64,000 nucleotides of DNA from Delphinapterus leucas (lineage: Eukaryota; Chordata; Mammalia; Artiodactyla; Monodontidae). The stretch's first letter is position 1; every line of letters begins with the position of its first letter. Below, one piece after another: positions 11,626 to 24,900 of this stretch. The notes under the pieces were generated by a model, which was not told the DNA's origin, ran no database searches, and saw nothing but the letters and a program-made list of their open reading frames with translations. Location of the stretch: assembly GCF_002288925.2 (NCBI RefSeq), contig NW_022098044.1, positions 13,210,216-13,274,215 of the forward strand. The letters run 5' to 3'. Both the position numbers and the translations under genes were made by a program.

Positions 11626-14084
11626 CACAATTACATTTATCTTGCCCTTTAGAATGCCAAACACAACCACAAATAGGCATTTAATAAACATTCCTAGATA
11701 GCATCAGATATGATTCTTTTTACTTGTATGTCTTTCCCCAAACCATTCCATATTTTAAAGTACTTAGCTAAAGATTCTGCAAATAGCACATTTCGTTTAT
11801 ATATTTAGGCAACTATGATGCCTTCAGGGTTATGGTTATAAATGATGGTACTGACTTGTTTTAAGAAGCAAATAACTCCAGGAAAATGTGTCCCAGTAGA
11901 ATTCAAAGTGTTTCCCCCCAAAGTCCTCCCCCTAAACCACACACACACATAACGTAAAGTTTTAAAATGTGTAAAACGTTAAAAAAAAAAGTCATGTTAG
12001 CATGGAGAGAATACAACAAAACAATAACATCAAAAAACACTGCTAGTCATTTTGTTGGTGTATTTTTTTCCATTAAAGAATTTTACACTTTTATATGCGG
12101 ATGCCTATGAAAATAACTGTTGAGTTATCATGGGTAATTCTGTTGTTAGCATTTTATTTCCTAGATTCCAAAATCCTGAAGTGCAAAGCTAACACCAGTT
12201 TGATGTCATAGCAGGTGAATGTGCTTCTTTTCACTAAGATGTCAAAAATTATACTGTAATAATTGCTTATTTTTTGAAGAGATTTATCTACAAGAGAAAC
12301 TATATACTAAACAAAGGGGTCAGACTGAACTGATTACCTCTAAGTAAACATTTTGAAACCCTCCCTTGCTTTTTGGCAATTATAAAATAAACAAATCTCT
12401 CACGACAGTGCCCCAATACAGTGGGTCTCCTCCTCTTCACGCCTAAATAGCTAACCTGACTCTCCTCCTACATTCCTAGGCTGACCTCTTCTACATATAT
12501 AATAGTGTTAAGTATGTTGCCATATGCATCATTTCATCTGTTCAGCGTCGTCCTAAGTGAAAGGCAAGACAGGGTTTTTATTTTCACTCTAGAGGGTTTT
12601 CCAGAGATTAAATTACTTGTCTAGAGTCACACTCTCAGCAATTAAACTGGAACAAGAAACGACATCTCCTAATTCATATCCCAGAGTGTTTGCACTGTAT
12701 TCTGTGGGATGGAAAGGAGTGAAACATCGATTATATTATTGTCATTTATTTGTGATTTTTTATTAGATTTTGAGGCAAGACAAATACAAGATTGATGGTA
12801 TAGTTCCTTGCAAGCATGATAGAGAAGTGGAAAGGGTACAGCATAATATATTATTCAGATTCAAGACAGCCAAATCACACATACCTTTGCCTATCTGTTT
12901 ACCAAAGTATTACCCAGCTAAAGGTTGTTTATAAAATTGGGGAAAGGCATGTAGGTGATCTCAAAGCAGAGGCATCTCCTGGTTTACAGAGTCCAGAGAT
13001 AATGCTCTGTGTATCTATGAATATGATATATAGGGCTTCAGTTGAACACCAGAGATGAATGTTGATGACCATAAAGATGGCTATTATTGGGAGTTTGCCA
13101 GTTTTATTTAAAGCTGGAATACTGGCTCTCTGGAAACCTGGATTCCTTCAAAGATCACCAGGCTGATTGGTAATACCAAGTAGTTCTTGGAGTTTAGAAG
13201 CTCTCGAGTATTGAGCTAGTTATCTGAAAGGAACCTCTGGACTCTGCTCTCATATGATTTTGTGACTTTTTAGACTGGGAATCTCTTCACTCCTGAGCAT
13301 TGATGTTTCACAGATGCTTCTCCCTGAGACGGGGGACATGCATGCAAAGGTGGTGGAAATTCATGGATGGAGTCAGACGTCTGAGTTGGTATTTGAGGAT
13401 GTGATCAGTTGCCAGGGTTATGACACTCAACCATCCCATTCTCTGTATTGTCCAGAAACCTATGAAAAGGTAGTATAAAACTCCTTCCTTGACCAAGATG
13501 TTGATATTCTTTTTGTCCAGAGCCACCAAGGGCAGATCTTGAAAGAGTGTCTCAACATTTTGTCTTTCCCACTCAAAAAATGTTAGACCATGTTTCCCTA
13601 CTGTTACTATTTGTATCAGATATTTTCTTATTAAAAAAATGGTTCAAGACCTGATGTACGAAGACTGAGTAGTGGTAAATGAAAACGAAATAATAAAGAA
13701 TATAAGTGAATGGTGAGATGTGGAGGAGGAAATGGTAGACATTGGAAAAAAATTGTAAATAACTCATAAATTAACCAAGCTTAAATTAACATCAACTAAC
13801 ATCTAATATAAAAATAAACGTGTAAAATATAAGTGAAAACTTTACTAAGTTCATTTATTCCAATGAAATATTTTATTGTCAGAAACTTTGTGATTAGAAG
13901 AGGTTGGGATAGAAAAGATAAAGAGATAAATTGTCAAAAGAAGCCCGTAATTCACACACACAAGCACACAACATCATGGTACGTGAAAACAAAAGAAAAA
14001 GATTGAGAGAATGGAGCACACTGGTCGTTAAGACTCATACCTTCTTCCACATTTGTAAAGACTCCAGAACACACTAACATGTCA
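11626..14084. other. Non-coding AT-rich sequence; possible antisense MIR near 12,500-12,700
   Basis: No gene is supported. The stretch at 12,500-12,700 ('catcatttcatctgttcag', 'gagattaaattacttgtcta') may be a heavily decayed antisense MIR. The rest is unassigned. Confidence 0.35.
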
Positions 14085-14195
14085 AAGCAAAAGCAATGGA
14101 TCAAGCCAGCCTGGATTCAAATACCTGCTCCCCTCTGTGTTCACTGAATAATCTCAGGCAAGCGACTTCATATCTCTGAGTCTCAAGAAAAACCA
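14085..14195 (+). repeat. MIR fragment
   Basis: The order 'agcctggattcaaatacctg', then 'aataatctcaggcaagcgac', then 'catatctctgagtctcaa' is MIR-like in the plus direction (consensus gcctgggttcgaatccc, ccttgggcaagttac). Confidence 0.6.
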
Positions 14196-16171
14196 GATTT
14201 ACTGTCAGGATTGACACGGACTACAACTGGGCCAGGAAAATCTTTCTACAAGAGAGACAGCTCTTGGACCAGGTCCTCTCTCATCCTCCTGCATGTGCTG
14301 TGTGCTTTCTCTGCCTTTGGTTCTCTCTATGTCTCTGCTCTAATCTCTCTTTCTTCTGCATCGCAGATTCTGCCAACACGGGGTTCAACATCCTTACACC
14401 TTCAGTTTGCGTACCATCCTTCCTGACCTCAATTTTGCCTGTGACTTTTCAAAACAGCAGTTCCTTGAGGTAATTAAGTCATTACCTCAATACTCTTAGT
14501 TTAAATGGCCCATACAGGGATCTGACTGGCCTAGGTCATTTTTTTTAAGATTTATTTTTTATTTTTTTTCTTTCATGAGCTATAATTACATAGAATGAGG
14601 TACATAAAATTATATATATATACAGGAATCTGCTTCTTTTGAAGTAGGTGCTCACCTTTGGTCTAATGATGTCAAGGTCGTGTAATACACAATTAGGTTT
14701 GGCTTTCCATCAGTGGCTTTAAGAGGAGCAATTGCCCTAGAGTCCTATCATTGGCAGACAGATAACAATGATTTAATTTTCTAGTACACTGAGACTTTGA
14801 AATATTTTTTTCAATGACTGCTACCGATCATGATTATCAATCCTGGATTCTATTATTGACTGCTCATCTATTTATTATAGCCTTCTGCCTAGATCTTAGT
14901 CTAAAATAACTTTTCCTATTGTTTGTAAATTAAGCTTCTTTGAGGCACAAGGAACACAGATTCTTAGCTTATCTCAAACAGTTTGCTATAAAGATACACA
15001 ACCAGGCTTCCTAGAGATAGAAGTTTTGTTCAGGCCTTGGCAATAGTTCAAAAAGTGATGATGCAAAGAAATTTTAGTAGTTGCCCTGTGGCATACTATC
15101 CTTCAGACTATTGCTTTGGTGTCTTGGCAATTCTTTACCTCAACTTCTATTGTTAGCACTGCTTTTGTATGATGATCCTGCATGTGTCTCAAACTCTTCA
15201 ACAAAGAAAAATCTGATTGACTTGGAAAATGACCATCCAGCAGAGGGTACTCTTGTTGGTGTTGGATAGAGCTTTCACACCAGGTCACACTTCATGAGTC
15301 TAAGGAAGGCCTATGAACGGGCTCCTTTTGGGTCAGGAGTCAAATCCATTGTATTCAGGGGCATGATGTCACTGGGCACAAATATAGCAATCTACACATA
15401 TGGAGACTCCTGGAAAGAGGTTGTGTACATGGCAGGTATACTAAGCTACTCAGAAAAGGTCATTATAACCATCAAACATCTTGCTTGGCCTGAAAGTTTC
15501 AAAGTTTGGACAAGTTTCTAGGTTCAGAACTAGTGGTATTCATTTTGTTCAGAAAATGATTTATATACTGAGGATAAAGTAAGAGGAAATAAAGTCGTGG
15601 AGATGGAAGTTGGCAGGCCAGACCGCGATGAACTCATTCACACTAACTTCTGTAGGAGAAAGAGGAGGATAGAGGAAGACTCACGTACCTAGAGAAAGTG
15701 AAAGGGGACAAACTAACAGAAGAGAAGCATGAGGGGAAAGTGAAGGTAGAGGGAAAGTAGAGGAAAAGAGAAATAGAAGGAAAAGAGGAGAGAAGAAGCA
15801 GATATTAGTGTTTTCCTTCCCTTGTATGGTTAGAGTTCTTCTATTCTTCCCTGTCTTCCGACTCTTCTCTGAAGAAGAGAAGAAAAGATCCCATGAATGA
15901 CAGCAAGCCATCAGCACCTATTTGGTGGACAGCAACTCAGCCTTCTTAAGAACAAGGCATGAGATAGCATCAATGTACGTATAATATAGCAAAGTTCTCT
16001 ACATGCTCTGGGATAAGTGAGAGAATATTGGCACTGGTGTAGAGAAAATATTTAGGTTTGGTGTTAGGAAAAGTTTCGTAACTATTAGCATTATAATACA
16101 TTTTCTTGAAGGGACCTGATGTTCCTATGACTACTTGGTGTGTTCGATGATCACACACCATGTCTGTTAGG
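14196..16171. other. Non-coding sequence with a purine-rich tract
   Basis: A ~150-bp strongly purine-biased (A/G) tract runs from about 15,655 to 15,810 with only scattered pyrimidines. It could adopt H-DNA locally. I see no exon or named repeat elsewhere in this stretch. Confidence 0.4.
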
Positions 16172-16365
16172 ACAGTGGTTCTCAAAATGTGTTCCCGGGA
16201 CCAGCAGTATCAGTATCACCCGGGAACTTGTTAGAAATGCAAATTATTTTACCCCATGGCATACCAACTGAATCAGAATCTCCAGAATTAGAGCTCAGCA
16301 CTCGGTATTTCAACCAGCCATCCAGGTGACTTTTATGTGGCTGGAGTGTGAGATCTACAAAGAGG
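16172..16365 (+). mobile_element. MER5-type hAT-Charlie DNA transposon
   Basis: It begins with the family's terminal sequence cagtggttctcaaa and runs on to 'gttagaaatgcaaatt' and 'actgaatcagaatctc', the signature of MER5A/5B non-autonomous hAT elements. It ends in the degenerate inverted terminus 'ctggagtgtgagatc'. These elements are ancient in placental mammals and were moved by a Charlie transposase not encoded here. Confidence 0.8.
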
Positions 16366-17229
16366 GAAATGTTATGATTTCCTCATTATGCACATGGCGA
16401 ATATCTGATGTCAAGAGGTGAAGTCAAGTATCCAGGGAACCTCTGAACAATCAGGCTCTGGTCTCTTCCCTTCCACAGTTCTCTCTACTTGCCATGCTTC
16501 TTCCCACTTCTGAACACTAATAGGTTTCAGAGATATTATGCCTCTCTCTCCTAAATAGGGAACAAACCAGGAACCTGAAAATATAACCAGCCTGCTGAGC
16601 ATCCTTTCCATTCATTAGATTTTCTGGGAACATGAAAACAGATGAGTGTTGACACAGGGCTTTTTAACAGAGGAGCTCTTCAAAGCTAATATCACAATGA
16701 ACAGGTCTCTACTTTAAAGTAATATGCTAGCCATAAACCTAATCAATAAGCTCTGGGCACCCTTGCAATAAAATTGAGGCTTGAAGCATCCTGCTAAGAT
16801 TATACCCCTTTCTAACTTAAATGGGATTAAAAGTTTTCCATGTCCTTGCCAATGAAGGCCATTCATTGTGCCATTGGGAAAGCAATGTCCTTCCAGGCAG
16901 ACCTGTGTGCAGCACTTACCAGCTAATCTATCATGGTGCAAACATCTTTGTATGTGTGCGCATCCATGTATGTGTGTGCATAGGTGTGTGTGCATGTACC
17001 TGTGAATAGACATTCTGTCTAGGCATTAGATTTAATCTGGGAATTCTATACCCCTGCTACAAACATACAAATTGCATGCAAATCACCTACAATAGCTGAA
17101 ATATACTTATGGAAAATCTCTTTTGTATGTGTAAATGTTATGAGTATTTTATTGTGAGGCATCATCTGGAGTGATAGCTCCAGCTAGGTATAATGATATC
17201 ATGGTCTTATTGGGGAAAGCAGAGGGTTT
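16366..17229. other. Non-coding sequence with TG-rich patch
   Basis: An imperfect alternating purine-pyrimidine patch (tgtatgtgtgcgcatcc and similar) lies at about 16,948-17,005. Nothing else is recognised. Confidence 0.4.
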
Positions 17230-17400
17230 TTCTCCAGCTCACATGATTTCAAATTTTGGTTCTGCCACTTATTAGCTGCATGACACAGGGTAGGTTTTTG
17301 AACTTCTCTAAGCCTCAGTGATCTAGTCTGTACAATGAGGGAAGTGATATTTAACCTTAAGTTTTATAGTGAGCATTTCACGAGATAATATCGATAAATA
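17230..17400 (+). repeat. MIR SINE
   Basis: Clear plus-strand MIR core: 'tggttctgccacttattagc', 'tgcatgacacagggtaggtt', 'ctaagcctcagtgatctagt', 'tgtacaatgagggaagtgat'. Confidence 0.8.
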
Positions 17401-17880
17401 AATTGAAATTAGAGGGTGCTAAATGATGAATGATATGATAAAAAGATGTGGCCTGGCTCTCAAGAATCAAATAATGTACTTGCGGAGAAATGACAGACAC
17501 ATGTGAAGCATCACACCGTGATAAAAGAGATAAATGGCCGATCAGTAGAGCGTGAAAGGATATGGCTAATTGCATAATAAATGCTTTAAGGGTCATAGAT
17601 GGAGGAAGAGAGAGAGCAGGAGTTATAGGAGAAGATATTCAGATCAGGGGCAATTTGAACTAGGCCTTGAAGGGAGGGAGGAAGAGCAAGACAAGGTGAG
17701 CAGGTGATAACATGCAGGATAAATTTAGGAGATGGTGGCTAGCCCACTTTGGCTGAAAAGCTGGCTCTGGGGCCATGTGTACTTGAAGATAAGCCTAGAA
17801 AGGCAGGCCAGGGTGGGCTAAGAGGGCTTTGAATGTCAAGCTAATGCATCATATGGACAACTGAAGGAGACTGGCGTTCC
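17401..17880 (+). repeat. Ancient interspersed repeat, family unassigned
   Basis: The block has the pattern 'gaactaggccttgaaggg', then 'gctttgaatgtcaagctaa', seen in a common mammalian repeat that I cannot name with certainty. Similar blocks occur at 24,240-24,900, 27,620-28,150 and 60,450-60,990, which supports a shared repeat origin. Confidence 0.4.
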
Positions 17881-19307
17881 AATTTATTTTAATCTGTCCT
17901 AAACCCACATAATTCAACAGATCTAAGTTAGCCCTTCCACCTATTTATCATGTTTTCAAAGTTACCTTGTAAAAGAGGGAAACAAGGGGCAAGAGATAAG
18001 ATATGGGCATATTACTTTGTTCATCACCCCTCAGGCCTGAAGCCTGTGGCTCCTTCCTGCTGCAGTGCTCTGGGTAGGAATCCTTTAGTGTTTTCTGTCT
18101 TTTTACTTTTCACATACTTTGGTTAAATTTCCCCAGTCAGAGATTGGAAAGTCTCCTCCTTTTCATGCAGGCCTTCTATCACGGCTCTGATAATAAACTC
18201 ATTAATATTTCTCGTAATTCCCTAAACCAGTCCCCCATCTCAACTGTTTATTCCAAACTTCAGCTTTTGCATTTATAATTCTTCTCGTTGGTAATAGCTC
18301 CCTAGAAATCTTTACTCATTACCTCTTTTCCACTCTAGATTGTTTCATTATGAATCTTTTTATTTAGTTTTGTATAATGAATAAAAAATAGTTTTAGATT
18401 CCCTTTTTGATCATAGCTGATATTCTGTGTCACTTCGTGGTATAATTTATATCATTTACATTTATAACTACAATTATTAAATGTTGTCAGTCTTCTGCTT
18501 TCTGTTTTTCTTTTTTTAATTTCTTGGTTTTGTTTTCTTGTAATGTCTTTTGTTATATGAACTATACTCTTTCACTGTGATTTTATTGGTGCATTTCCAA
18601 TGTTAATACCACTACATATGATATTAAGGCATTCAAAAATAAAATACTATTCTTAAAATCAACTTTATTTCATAATTATTAACCTCTGTCTTTACTAATT
18701 TCTAATTATAAACTAATTATTGTGTCTTTAAGGATTTATCTCATCTCCTATCTAAGCCAAAATAATGTAACTCAATCAGTGGAAGATTGAAAACGTATAA
18801 AATTACCTCAGTTCTCCCTTGCGACTGAGCATAGATGCTTTCCAAGAAGCCCATATTGAGTAAGCATGGGTTTGTTAAGTTACTTTTCCATACAGACCTG
18901 AGCATTTGCACAGCACAACCTTCAATTCAGGTGGAAAAAAGAGCCCCAGGGACATGAGAGTGTAAGTCTATTTCATAAAGATTTCACTGTACCTCAAACC
19001 CCTTAGCAGACATTGCTAGATCCACTGCTCTTGAAGGACGCATGGGGAGGGAGCAGTCTCAGAAGATAGTTGCTCTTTGTAGCTGGCTAAGATGCTGACT
19101 ACAAGATGGAGAGCACGGAAGAGCACATTACATGTAAACCTTCACTGAAGACTAGGTCATGGGCAGTCTAAACCATGCTGTGCTACCTTCCACCTGTATC
19201 CTATCCTGTCCCACTAAACAACTCCAGATCCCATGTTCGTACCACAACTTGGATGGAAGAAGGAAAAAACTATGTCTAAGAGAACACATTTTTAGATAGG
19301 TCTATGG
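17881..19307. other. Non-coding AT-rich sequence
   Basis: Very AT-rich from 18,300 to 18,800 with no gene or nameable repeat. Confidence 0.4.
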
Positions 19308-19550
19308 AGTTGTGGTTAAGAAAGCTGTCACAAACCTGGAGCCATACTGCTTAGGTTCAAATCTCAGCTCAACCATTGCGATGCTGTATATAGTATACTA
19401 GCCATGTATACTACATCAACACTCCATGCCTTAGTTTCCTCAAATGTAAAATGAGGACAATGAAGGTACCTACCTCATAAGGTTATTGTGAAAATCCAGT
19501 GAATTAATGTGGGTAGATACTTAGACTGTTCCTGGCACAGGGAAAGTGTC
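19308..19550 (+). repeat. MIR SINE, nearly complete
   Basis: Plus-strand MIR from the tRNA-like head ('gttgtggttaagaaagctgt') through 'gcttaggttcaaatctcagc', 'gccttagtttcctcaaatgt' and 'acctacctcataaggttatt' to 'ctgttcctggcacaggg'. One of the best preserved MIRs in the window. Confidence 0.9.
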
Positions 19551-19799
19551 ATATAATATTTTTTATTAGTGCTTTTTGTAGTAAACAGCCTTATAAAAAT
19601 GAAGCCCAATGAATCCGCCCTTATATAATTCTCTCCCACTTTAATCATGGGTGCAACCTGTGAATATGATGAGATTTCACTTCTGTGATTATTCTATGTC
19701 ATAAGACAAAAGGGAGATGATCAGGGTGGGTCTATTTTAATCACAGAAGTTTTTTAAAAGCATAGAGCTTCCTCCAGCTGGTTGCAGAAGAAAACATCA

Positions 19800-20192
19800 G
19801 AGAGTCAATGCATGAATGGGGTTCAACACACCGTTACTGGTTTTGAAGTGCCACACGCCAAGGCATGAAGGCAGCTGAGCCTAGAATAACCCCAGCTGAC
19901 AGTCAGCAAGCAAATGGGGATCTCAGTCGTACAACCACAGGAAATGAGTTCGACCAACCACTCGACCACGTTTGGAAGCAGATTCTTTTCCTGAGCCTCC
20001 AGAGAAGACCCTGGGCTGGCTGACCCTTGGGTTTTCAGCTTTGAGGCACCTTGAGTAGAGAACCCAGTACAGTTCTCCTGTACTTCTGACCTAGAGAATT
20101 GTGAGGTAATAAACGGATGTTGATTTACACTTCTAAATTTGTGGTCATTTATTTTGCAGCAACATAAAACTGAGGTGCAGTTATTGACATCA
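19800..20192 (+). mobile_element. MLT1-type (ERVL-MaLR) LTR
   Basis: The 3' half has the landmark order of MaLR LTRs: 'cttctgacctagagaattgt', 'gaggtaataaacggatgttg' (containing the AATAAA-type signal), 'aatttgtggtcatttatttt', 'gcagcaacataaaact'. The 5' half (agctgacagtcagcaagc and onward) also fits. It looks like a solo LTR with no internal region attached. MaLR elements are non-autonomous, ancient and inert. A 124-codon antisense frame across it is not a gene. Confidence 0.65.
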
Positions 20193-21689
20193 CCCATGAG
20201 GTTGCCCTTTACTCCTGAAGCCCACAGCAGAGTGGGTGAGGCAGCCCCTATCTGCTTTACCTTTGTCCCACTCTGATCCCACTGGGACTTCTGGCAGTGA
20301 GGGCGCTTCCTAAGCTGGAGACATCCCTGTTACACCATTCTGGCCAAAGATATTGTGACATCAATTATAAAACACTGTGAGAGAAGTCACCTCGATTACT
20401 TCTATTTATAAACTTCTTTCTCTTACCACAAAAACTCTACTCTCTGCAATGGTCACCAAATTAGTGTCCTTGAAGTCTCCATCTTGTTCATGATCCATAT
20501 AATAGTTTTTCCTTAGGAAGTGTAGTGTGCTTGTGTGTGTGTGTGTGTGTGTGTATGTGGCAACAGGGGTTGGGCAGTCAGTAACTGACCATCCTGGGAT
20601 TTGAGTGTTGACTTTCTTTTAACTTTCAGGGTCATGATTTTCCTTGCCTAAGTGTCTCCAGTTCTATCATCATATAGTCACTTCAGATGAGAAAAAAACC
20701 AACCAGCCAACCAACAAAAACAAAAACATTCAGAAGAAGAGCAGAAGTCTCAAGTAAACTTTCTTTCTGGAATATCATTGGCTTACACCAAAAGACATGG
20801 AAATCCATTTCCAACAGAGGTGGGCAAGGTAAGAGGGCAAGGACAGTTTCTCCCGTTGCTCTTTGCTGAGTCTCTTTGCTAAGGTGGCTGACTCCCTCAG
20901 GGCATTGGTAAGTAGAAGTTAAGTGAAGGGCTGGGTTGGTGCAGAGATAGTTTAAGGTTTGGAGATCAGAGATTCTGGCCTAATAAAGTAAATTGAGTAT
21001 CACTTGAAATGAGGTAATGGTTATATGGTGCTCAGAGATCTTGGAATGTAAGCTCACAATGAACCCCAACACCCTTATTCCAGCGGGGCTTGAAAAATAG
21101 AGCTCTTACAAAAATATAGCCACTGGGAACACCTTACATTGTTCAGAACCCTCATAAGTGTGATAGAGACCTGAATAATCATTTCCTGACCACAGCAGAC
21201 ACCTTAAGGAAAACCCTGCTAAACCCAAACACAACCTAATTTTGTTTGGATGGGACCATATTCATCTTTGATGTTCACTTAACCTCTGTTTGAAATTCAT
21301 GTTCTTTGCCTTTAAAAACACTGCTCTCAACATTAGAATGTGCTTCATGTATTCCACATACACATCACCACCCACCACCATCAACCCATTGGGAGATTCC
21401 TTCAGAAGGTCACACCGCATTTTCATCTAGAAATATGGAAGGGAGGTGGAGCAAAATTAAGGTTAATAGGTACATGGGGAAAGAATGTCTTCATGAAGTT
21501 TGAAAGTAAGATGCTGAAAATGACAGATACACTCCTAATTGAATTTGAGGAAGAAAGCATGAAGACAAGCTTGCCTCAAGACGATAAAAGAAGAAGGACA
21601 CCACACTGCCAAGGAGCATCACTTCCTTTATGGTGATTTTATACCACGGGGAACATGGGAGGGAAGGGAACACTCAACTCACACCCTAA
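20193..21689. other. Non-coding sequence with a (GT)n tract
   Basis: A (GT)11-type microsatellite lies at 20,532-20,554. No exon or named repeat is visible elsewhere. Confidence 0.4.
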
Positions 21690-21840
21690 CTTGACCTCTG
21701 TCCTAGGTACTTACTTTGTACACACTCGCTGGGACTTTGTGTCTTCATCTACAAAACAGGGGTAACGACAGTTACTTACCTAACAGGGATGTCGTGTCAC
21801 ACTCAGCCTAAGAAATGGTGCATATGGTAAGGGACCATGA
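21690..21840 (+). repeat. MIR fragment
   Basis: The order 'gggactttgtgtcttcatct', 'acaaaacaggggtaacgac', 'ttacctaacagggatgtcgt' is a plus-strand MIR core and 3' region. Confidence 0.6.
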
Positions 21841-23284
21841 TAGCTCGGTTTTTCTTATGATCACTATTATCATCACCATTTTCATAGACAAATAAAATGG
21901 CTGAAGCTTCCAAGCTGGAGTGTGGGAACTGTAATTTGCCCTAGAAGCAAATTTTGCAGATTTCCTGCTTCCACTGAATTCTCCTGGACAACCTCTACCC
22001 ATAGTCTTTTTATCCAAAATGAACAATCTCATCTTCCATTTACTCAAAATATTGCTGTTTGGGATGGTCATCTTTTACTAAAGATTTGAGGGCATAGGGA
22101 TGGAGTAAAATTAGACCTCACTGAACAGGAAATGGATTAAAATCGAACACTAGACATCACTTTTTTTATGAGTCAAGATTTCTCACGAGCCTTCTTTTCT
22201 CCATGGATTTGGGCCTCTGGCCATGTTGGGGAGTTCTCTCCCTCCCTCTTCTTTTCTGCCAGCGCACAAGCCCTAAACTTCCATTAGTATCTATGTACAG
22301 AAGGACAGCTCTTCGCCCTTCACCCCGACAATGTTCACATTTGCATATCCCCTCAATTCATTAAGGCAGCTTTTTTTGATAAAAATTCCCTCTGATCTGG
22401 ATCTTTACCCTTAGCATCTGTGAGAACTAGAAGTGGCCAAATAAAGTGTGCAGAGGTGATTTTCACATGCTGACTTACCCTGTAGTTATTCCGAGACCCC
22501 TCCCTGTCTCCTTGTATGTTGCATGAATGCACCTATACCCATGGCTGGAACGTGAAATGTACTTAATAACTAGTAGTACCCTTTCCCTACCTAACCCTCC
22601 TGCACACATCTCGCCCTGAATCACCAGATAGGAAAGCCACTTTGATTGAAATACCGAGTGTGTGCAAAGAGGAAGCAGGGCTCCAAAGGCTGAGAGACAA
22701 GGTTGATGAGGGCAGCTGGCCCTGGCCCAAGCAGAGGTCCAGGGACAGGAGGGGCACTGTTAAAGAGCTCGCTCTTTGAACAGCCAACAAAGAGTCAGGG
22801 ATGAGTGGGCGGATCAATTGTACAGCCGAGAGGAAATGAGCCTGAGGAAGGAGTCACACCTCTGCTCTATGGCCTGTGTCCTCTCCCAGGTGGCATCACA
22901 CCCCCATTCTCAAGAGCACTTTCACCTCTGGAGCCTCTAGCAGGCCCATCCTTGCAGAGGAGAACAAATTAGATTCCTCCCCATGCCGCCCCCAAGTTTG
23001 CTGACTCAATTCATCCCCCACCACTTCTAGGTCTTCCTCTTTATGTTGTCACTTTGTTTCATTATTTATTTTTAGCCCGATTTCGGAAGCTTTTACTCTG
23101 CCGGGCATTGGCAGGGTATCAACTGCATCATTCTGGGCTCTGAAAAGATCATTGTGCAAGCCTGGCCTCGGGCCCTCTGGGGACACAGTCCTAGTGTGAG
23201 CCACGTCACGCTGCCTCTTCACCCTCCTGGCCAGCGCAGGGGCTGCTGCATTCCCCACGGGTCAGCTGGCACAGTGGCAATGAA
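21841..23284. other. Non-coding sequence, no gene supported
   Basis: A consensus octamer (ATTTGCAT) occurs near 22,339, but a lone octamer has little weight. I see nothing else. Confidence 0.4.
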
Positions 23285-23460
23285 TATTAGAGATAGACAT
23301 GACCTTAGATTTCACCTGGCCCAGCCCCTCACTCTCCAGTGGAGAAACAGAGACCCAGAGAACTAAAGGATCAGCCCCAAATTCCTCCATGAAAGTGACA
23401 GAGTTGGACCCAAACCACGGACTCTTTTCAGTCTCATGCTCTTTCTTATGCACTAGGGAA
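23285..23460 (-). repeat. MIR-like core-SINE fragment
   Basis: The layout 'gaccttagatttcacctgg', 'cccagcccctcactctccag', 'gagaaacagagacccagaga', 'gttggacccaaaccacggac' resembles an antisense MIR-class element with gatgaggaaactgaggcc and agaacccaggtc landmarks. Confidence 0.55.
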
Positions 23461-23669
23461 CAATTTATGGGACAAAATCAGTGGTTCCTAAATGCTAGTA
23501 GTGATCAGAGTGCCTTCTCCATTTTTATTTTATATTTACATTTTTTTTTTTCTGGACTCGGAACGCACTTACATTCATGAAAAATACCAAAAAGCTAGAA
23601 CATCAGTGGGAGATCCTCTCATGGTACTCACACACACTCCAGTTTGTTATTGTTTCGCTTTAAGAAATA

Positions 23670-23690
23670 CAAAAATATATATATATATTT
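23670..23690. repeat. Short (AT)n tract
   Basis: About nine AT steps followed by a T run. Confidence 0.8.
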
Positions 23691-24170
23691 TTTGCCATGA
23701 GCCGGGAGCAGTAAGCTGGTACTGCTTGCCTCCTCGGACGGGCTGCGGTAGGAAAGAAGGGACACGCTTCAGTTCCCAGGACAATGGTCTCTTTGACTGG
23801 GAATATACCGAAACAGAATTACAAGTGTGCAAGAATAAACAAGGCTGGAGTCAATCTAAAGTTGCCTTGCACTCTGTTTTATTAAACTCAATGCATTTCC
23901 GCTCCTATGTGCAGCGCCTAGGTTTGCTTAATTATAGATACCCGGGGTGAATGCTAATTGAGGCAGAGGACAGTCCGCGACTGGAAACCAAGGCCCTTTT
24001 CTGACCTCTACAGGCCACTGGAGGAAAAAAGGAAGCTGCTTCTGGAAAATTACAGAGCAAGAGGCCCCGCGGACCAGGGGCTGAGGGAGATTTTTCCTGG
24101 ATGCTTCCTCGATGCTGCTCTGAGTTTGCTGGACACATGTGTGCCCTACTTTCCTGCAGCTCTGCTATCC
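23690..24170. promoter_or_regulatory. Candidate conserved non-coding element (homeodomain-motif cluster)
   Basis: Between 23,880 and 23,960 there is a dense set of homeodomain/POU-type motifs: TTTATTAAA, ATGCAT, CTTAATTATAG, GCTAATTGAG. They lie in sequence that retains several CpGs and matches no repeat I know. The combination of repeat-free sequence, retained CpG and clustered TAAT cores is typical of deeply conserved developmental enhancers. That is an inference from composition only. Conservation cannot be judged here. Confidence 0.3.
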
Positions 24171-24239
24171 ATTTTTAATAGGTTACTGAGACAACGGGTA
24201 GGAGGTCATTCCTGGGAGACGTTTGGAATGGAAATGAAG

Positions 24240-24900
24240 AACTTGATCATTCAACGCATATTTAATGAAGGTCCACCGTATCTTGGGCAGGGTGCTAGGC
24301 CCTCAGGATACAGCAGTGAACAAAATAATCCCTGTCCTCCAGGAATCTCTAGTCTGGTGGGGGGAACAGAAAACTCCACAGGCAAAACCTTGCAACAAAA
24401 GCTATGATAGGGTTCCTACAAGGCACTATGGGAACTCAGAATCAGATCTTGTAAGACTACTTGGAGGAGAATACATTTAAGCACACAGTGAATGAACACA
24501 CATAGGTGGAAGCAGAGAGAATAAAGTGCTTTCTGGAAACCGGAAGTGATTTTTTAGGACCTGAGCATGGGCTTGTGTTAAGAGAGGAGACTGGACAGTG
24601 AGCCAGTGGCCGGATCGGGAAGGGCTCAAGTGCCAAGTTCCATTAGCATTTTATCCTTCGGACAATAGGAGGCCAGTGAAAGGTTGTACGCAGCAGAAAC
24701 AGAAACAGATCTTCATTCCAAATGTTATGTCTACATGAGAATAAAGGGCTGGAGAGGAGGCAGAGCCTCCAAAGATGAGGACAGTAGTGAGGAGACCATT
24801 GCTGAAATCCAGGTGAGAAATGGACCAAGAAGAAAGAGCAGCAGATTCTAAGCAAAGCTAAGAGTAGGCTTGACAAGACTGGTGAATTCACCCACGGAGT
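24240..24900 (+). repeat. Ancient interspersed repeat (L2-associated type), family unassigned
   Basis: It opens with 'catatttaatgaaggtccac', 'gcagggtgctaggccctcag', 'gatacagcagtgaacaaaat', 'ctccaggaatctctagtct', a very common mammalian repeat opening. It continues with blocks resembling those at 17,401-17,880 and 60,450-60,990. I am sure it is repeat-derived but not of the family name. Confidence 0.5.

Noticed and set aside
22339..22346. Octamer (POU) binding site
   Set aside because: A single eight-base match is expected by chance in a window of this size.
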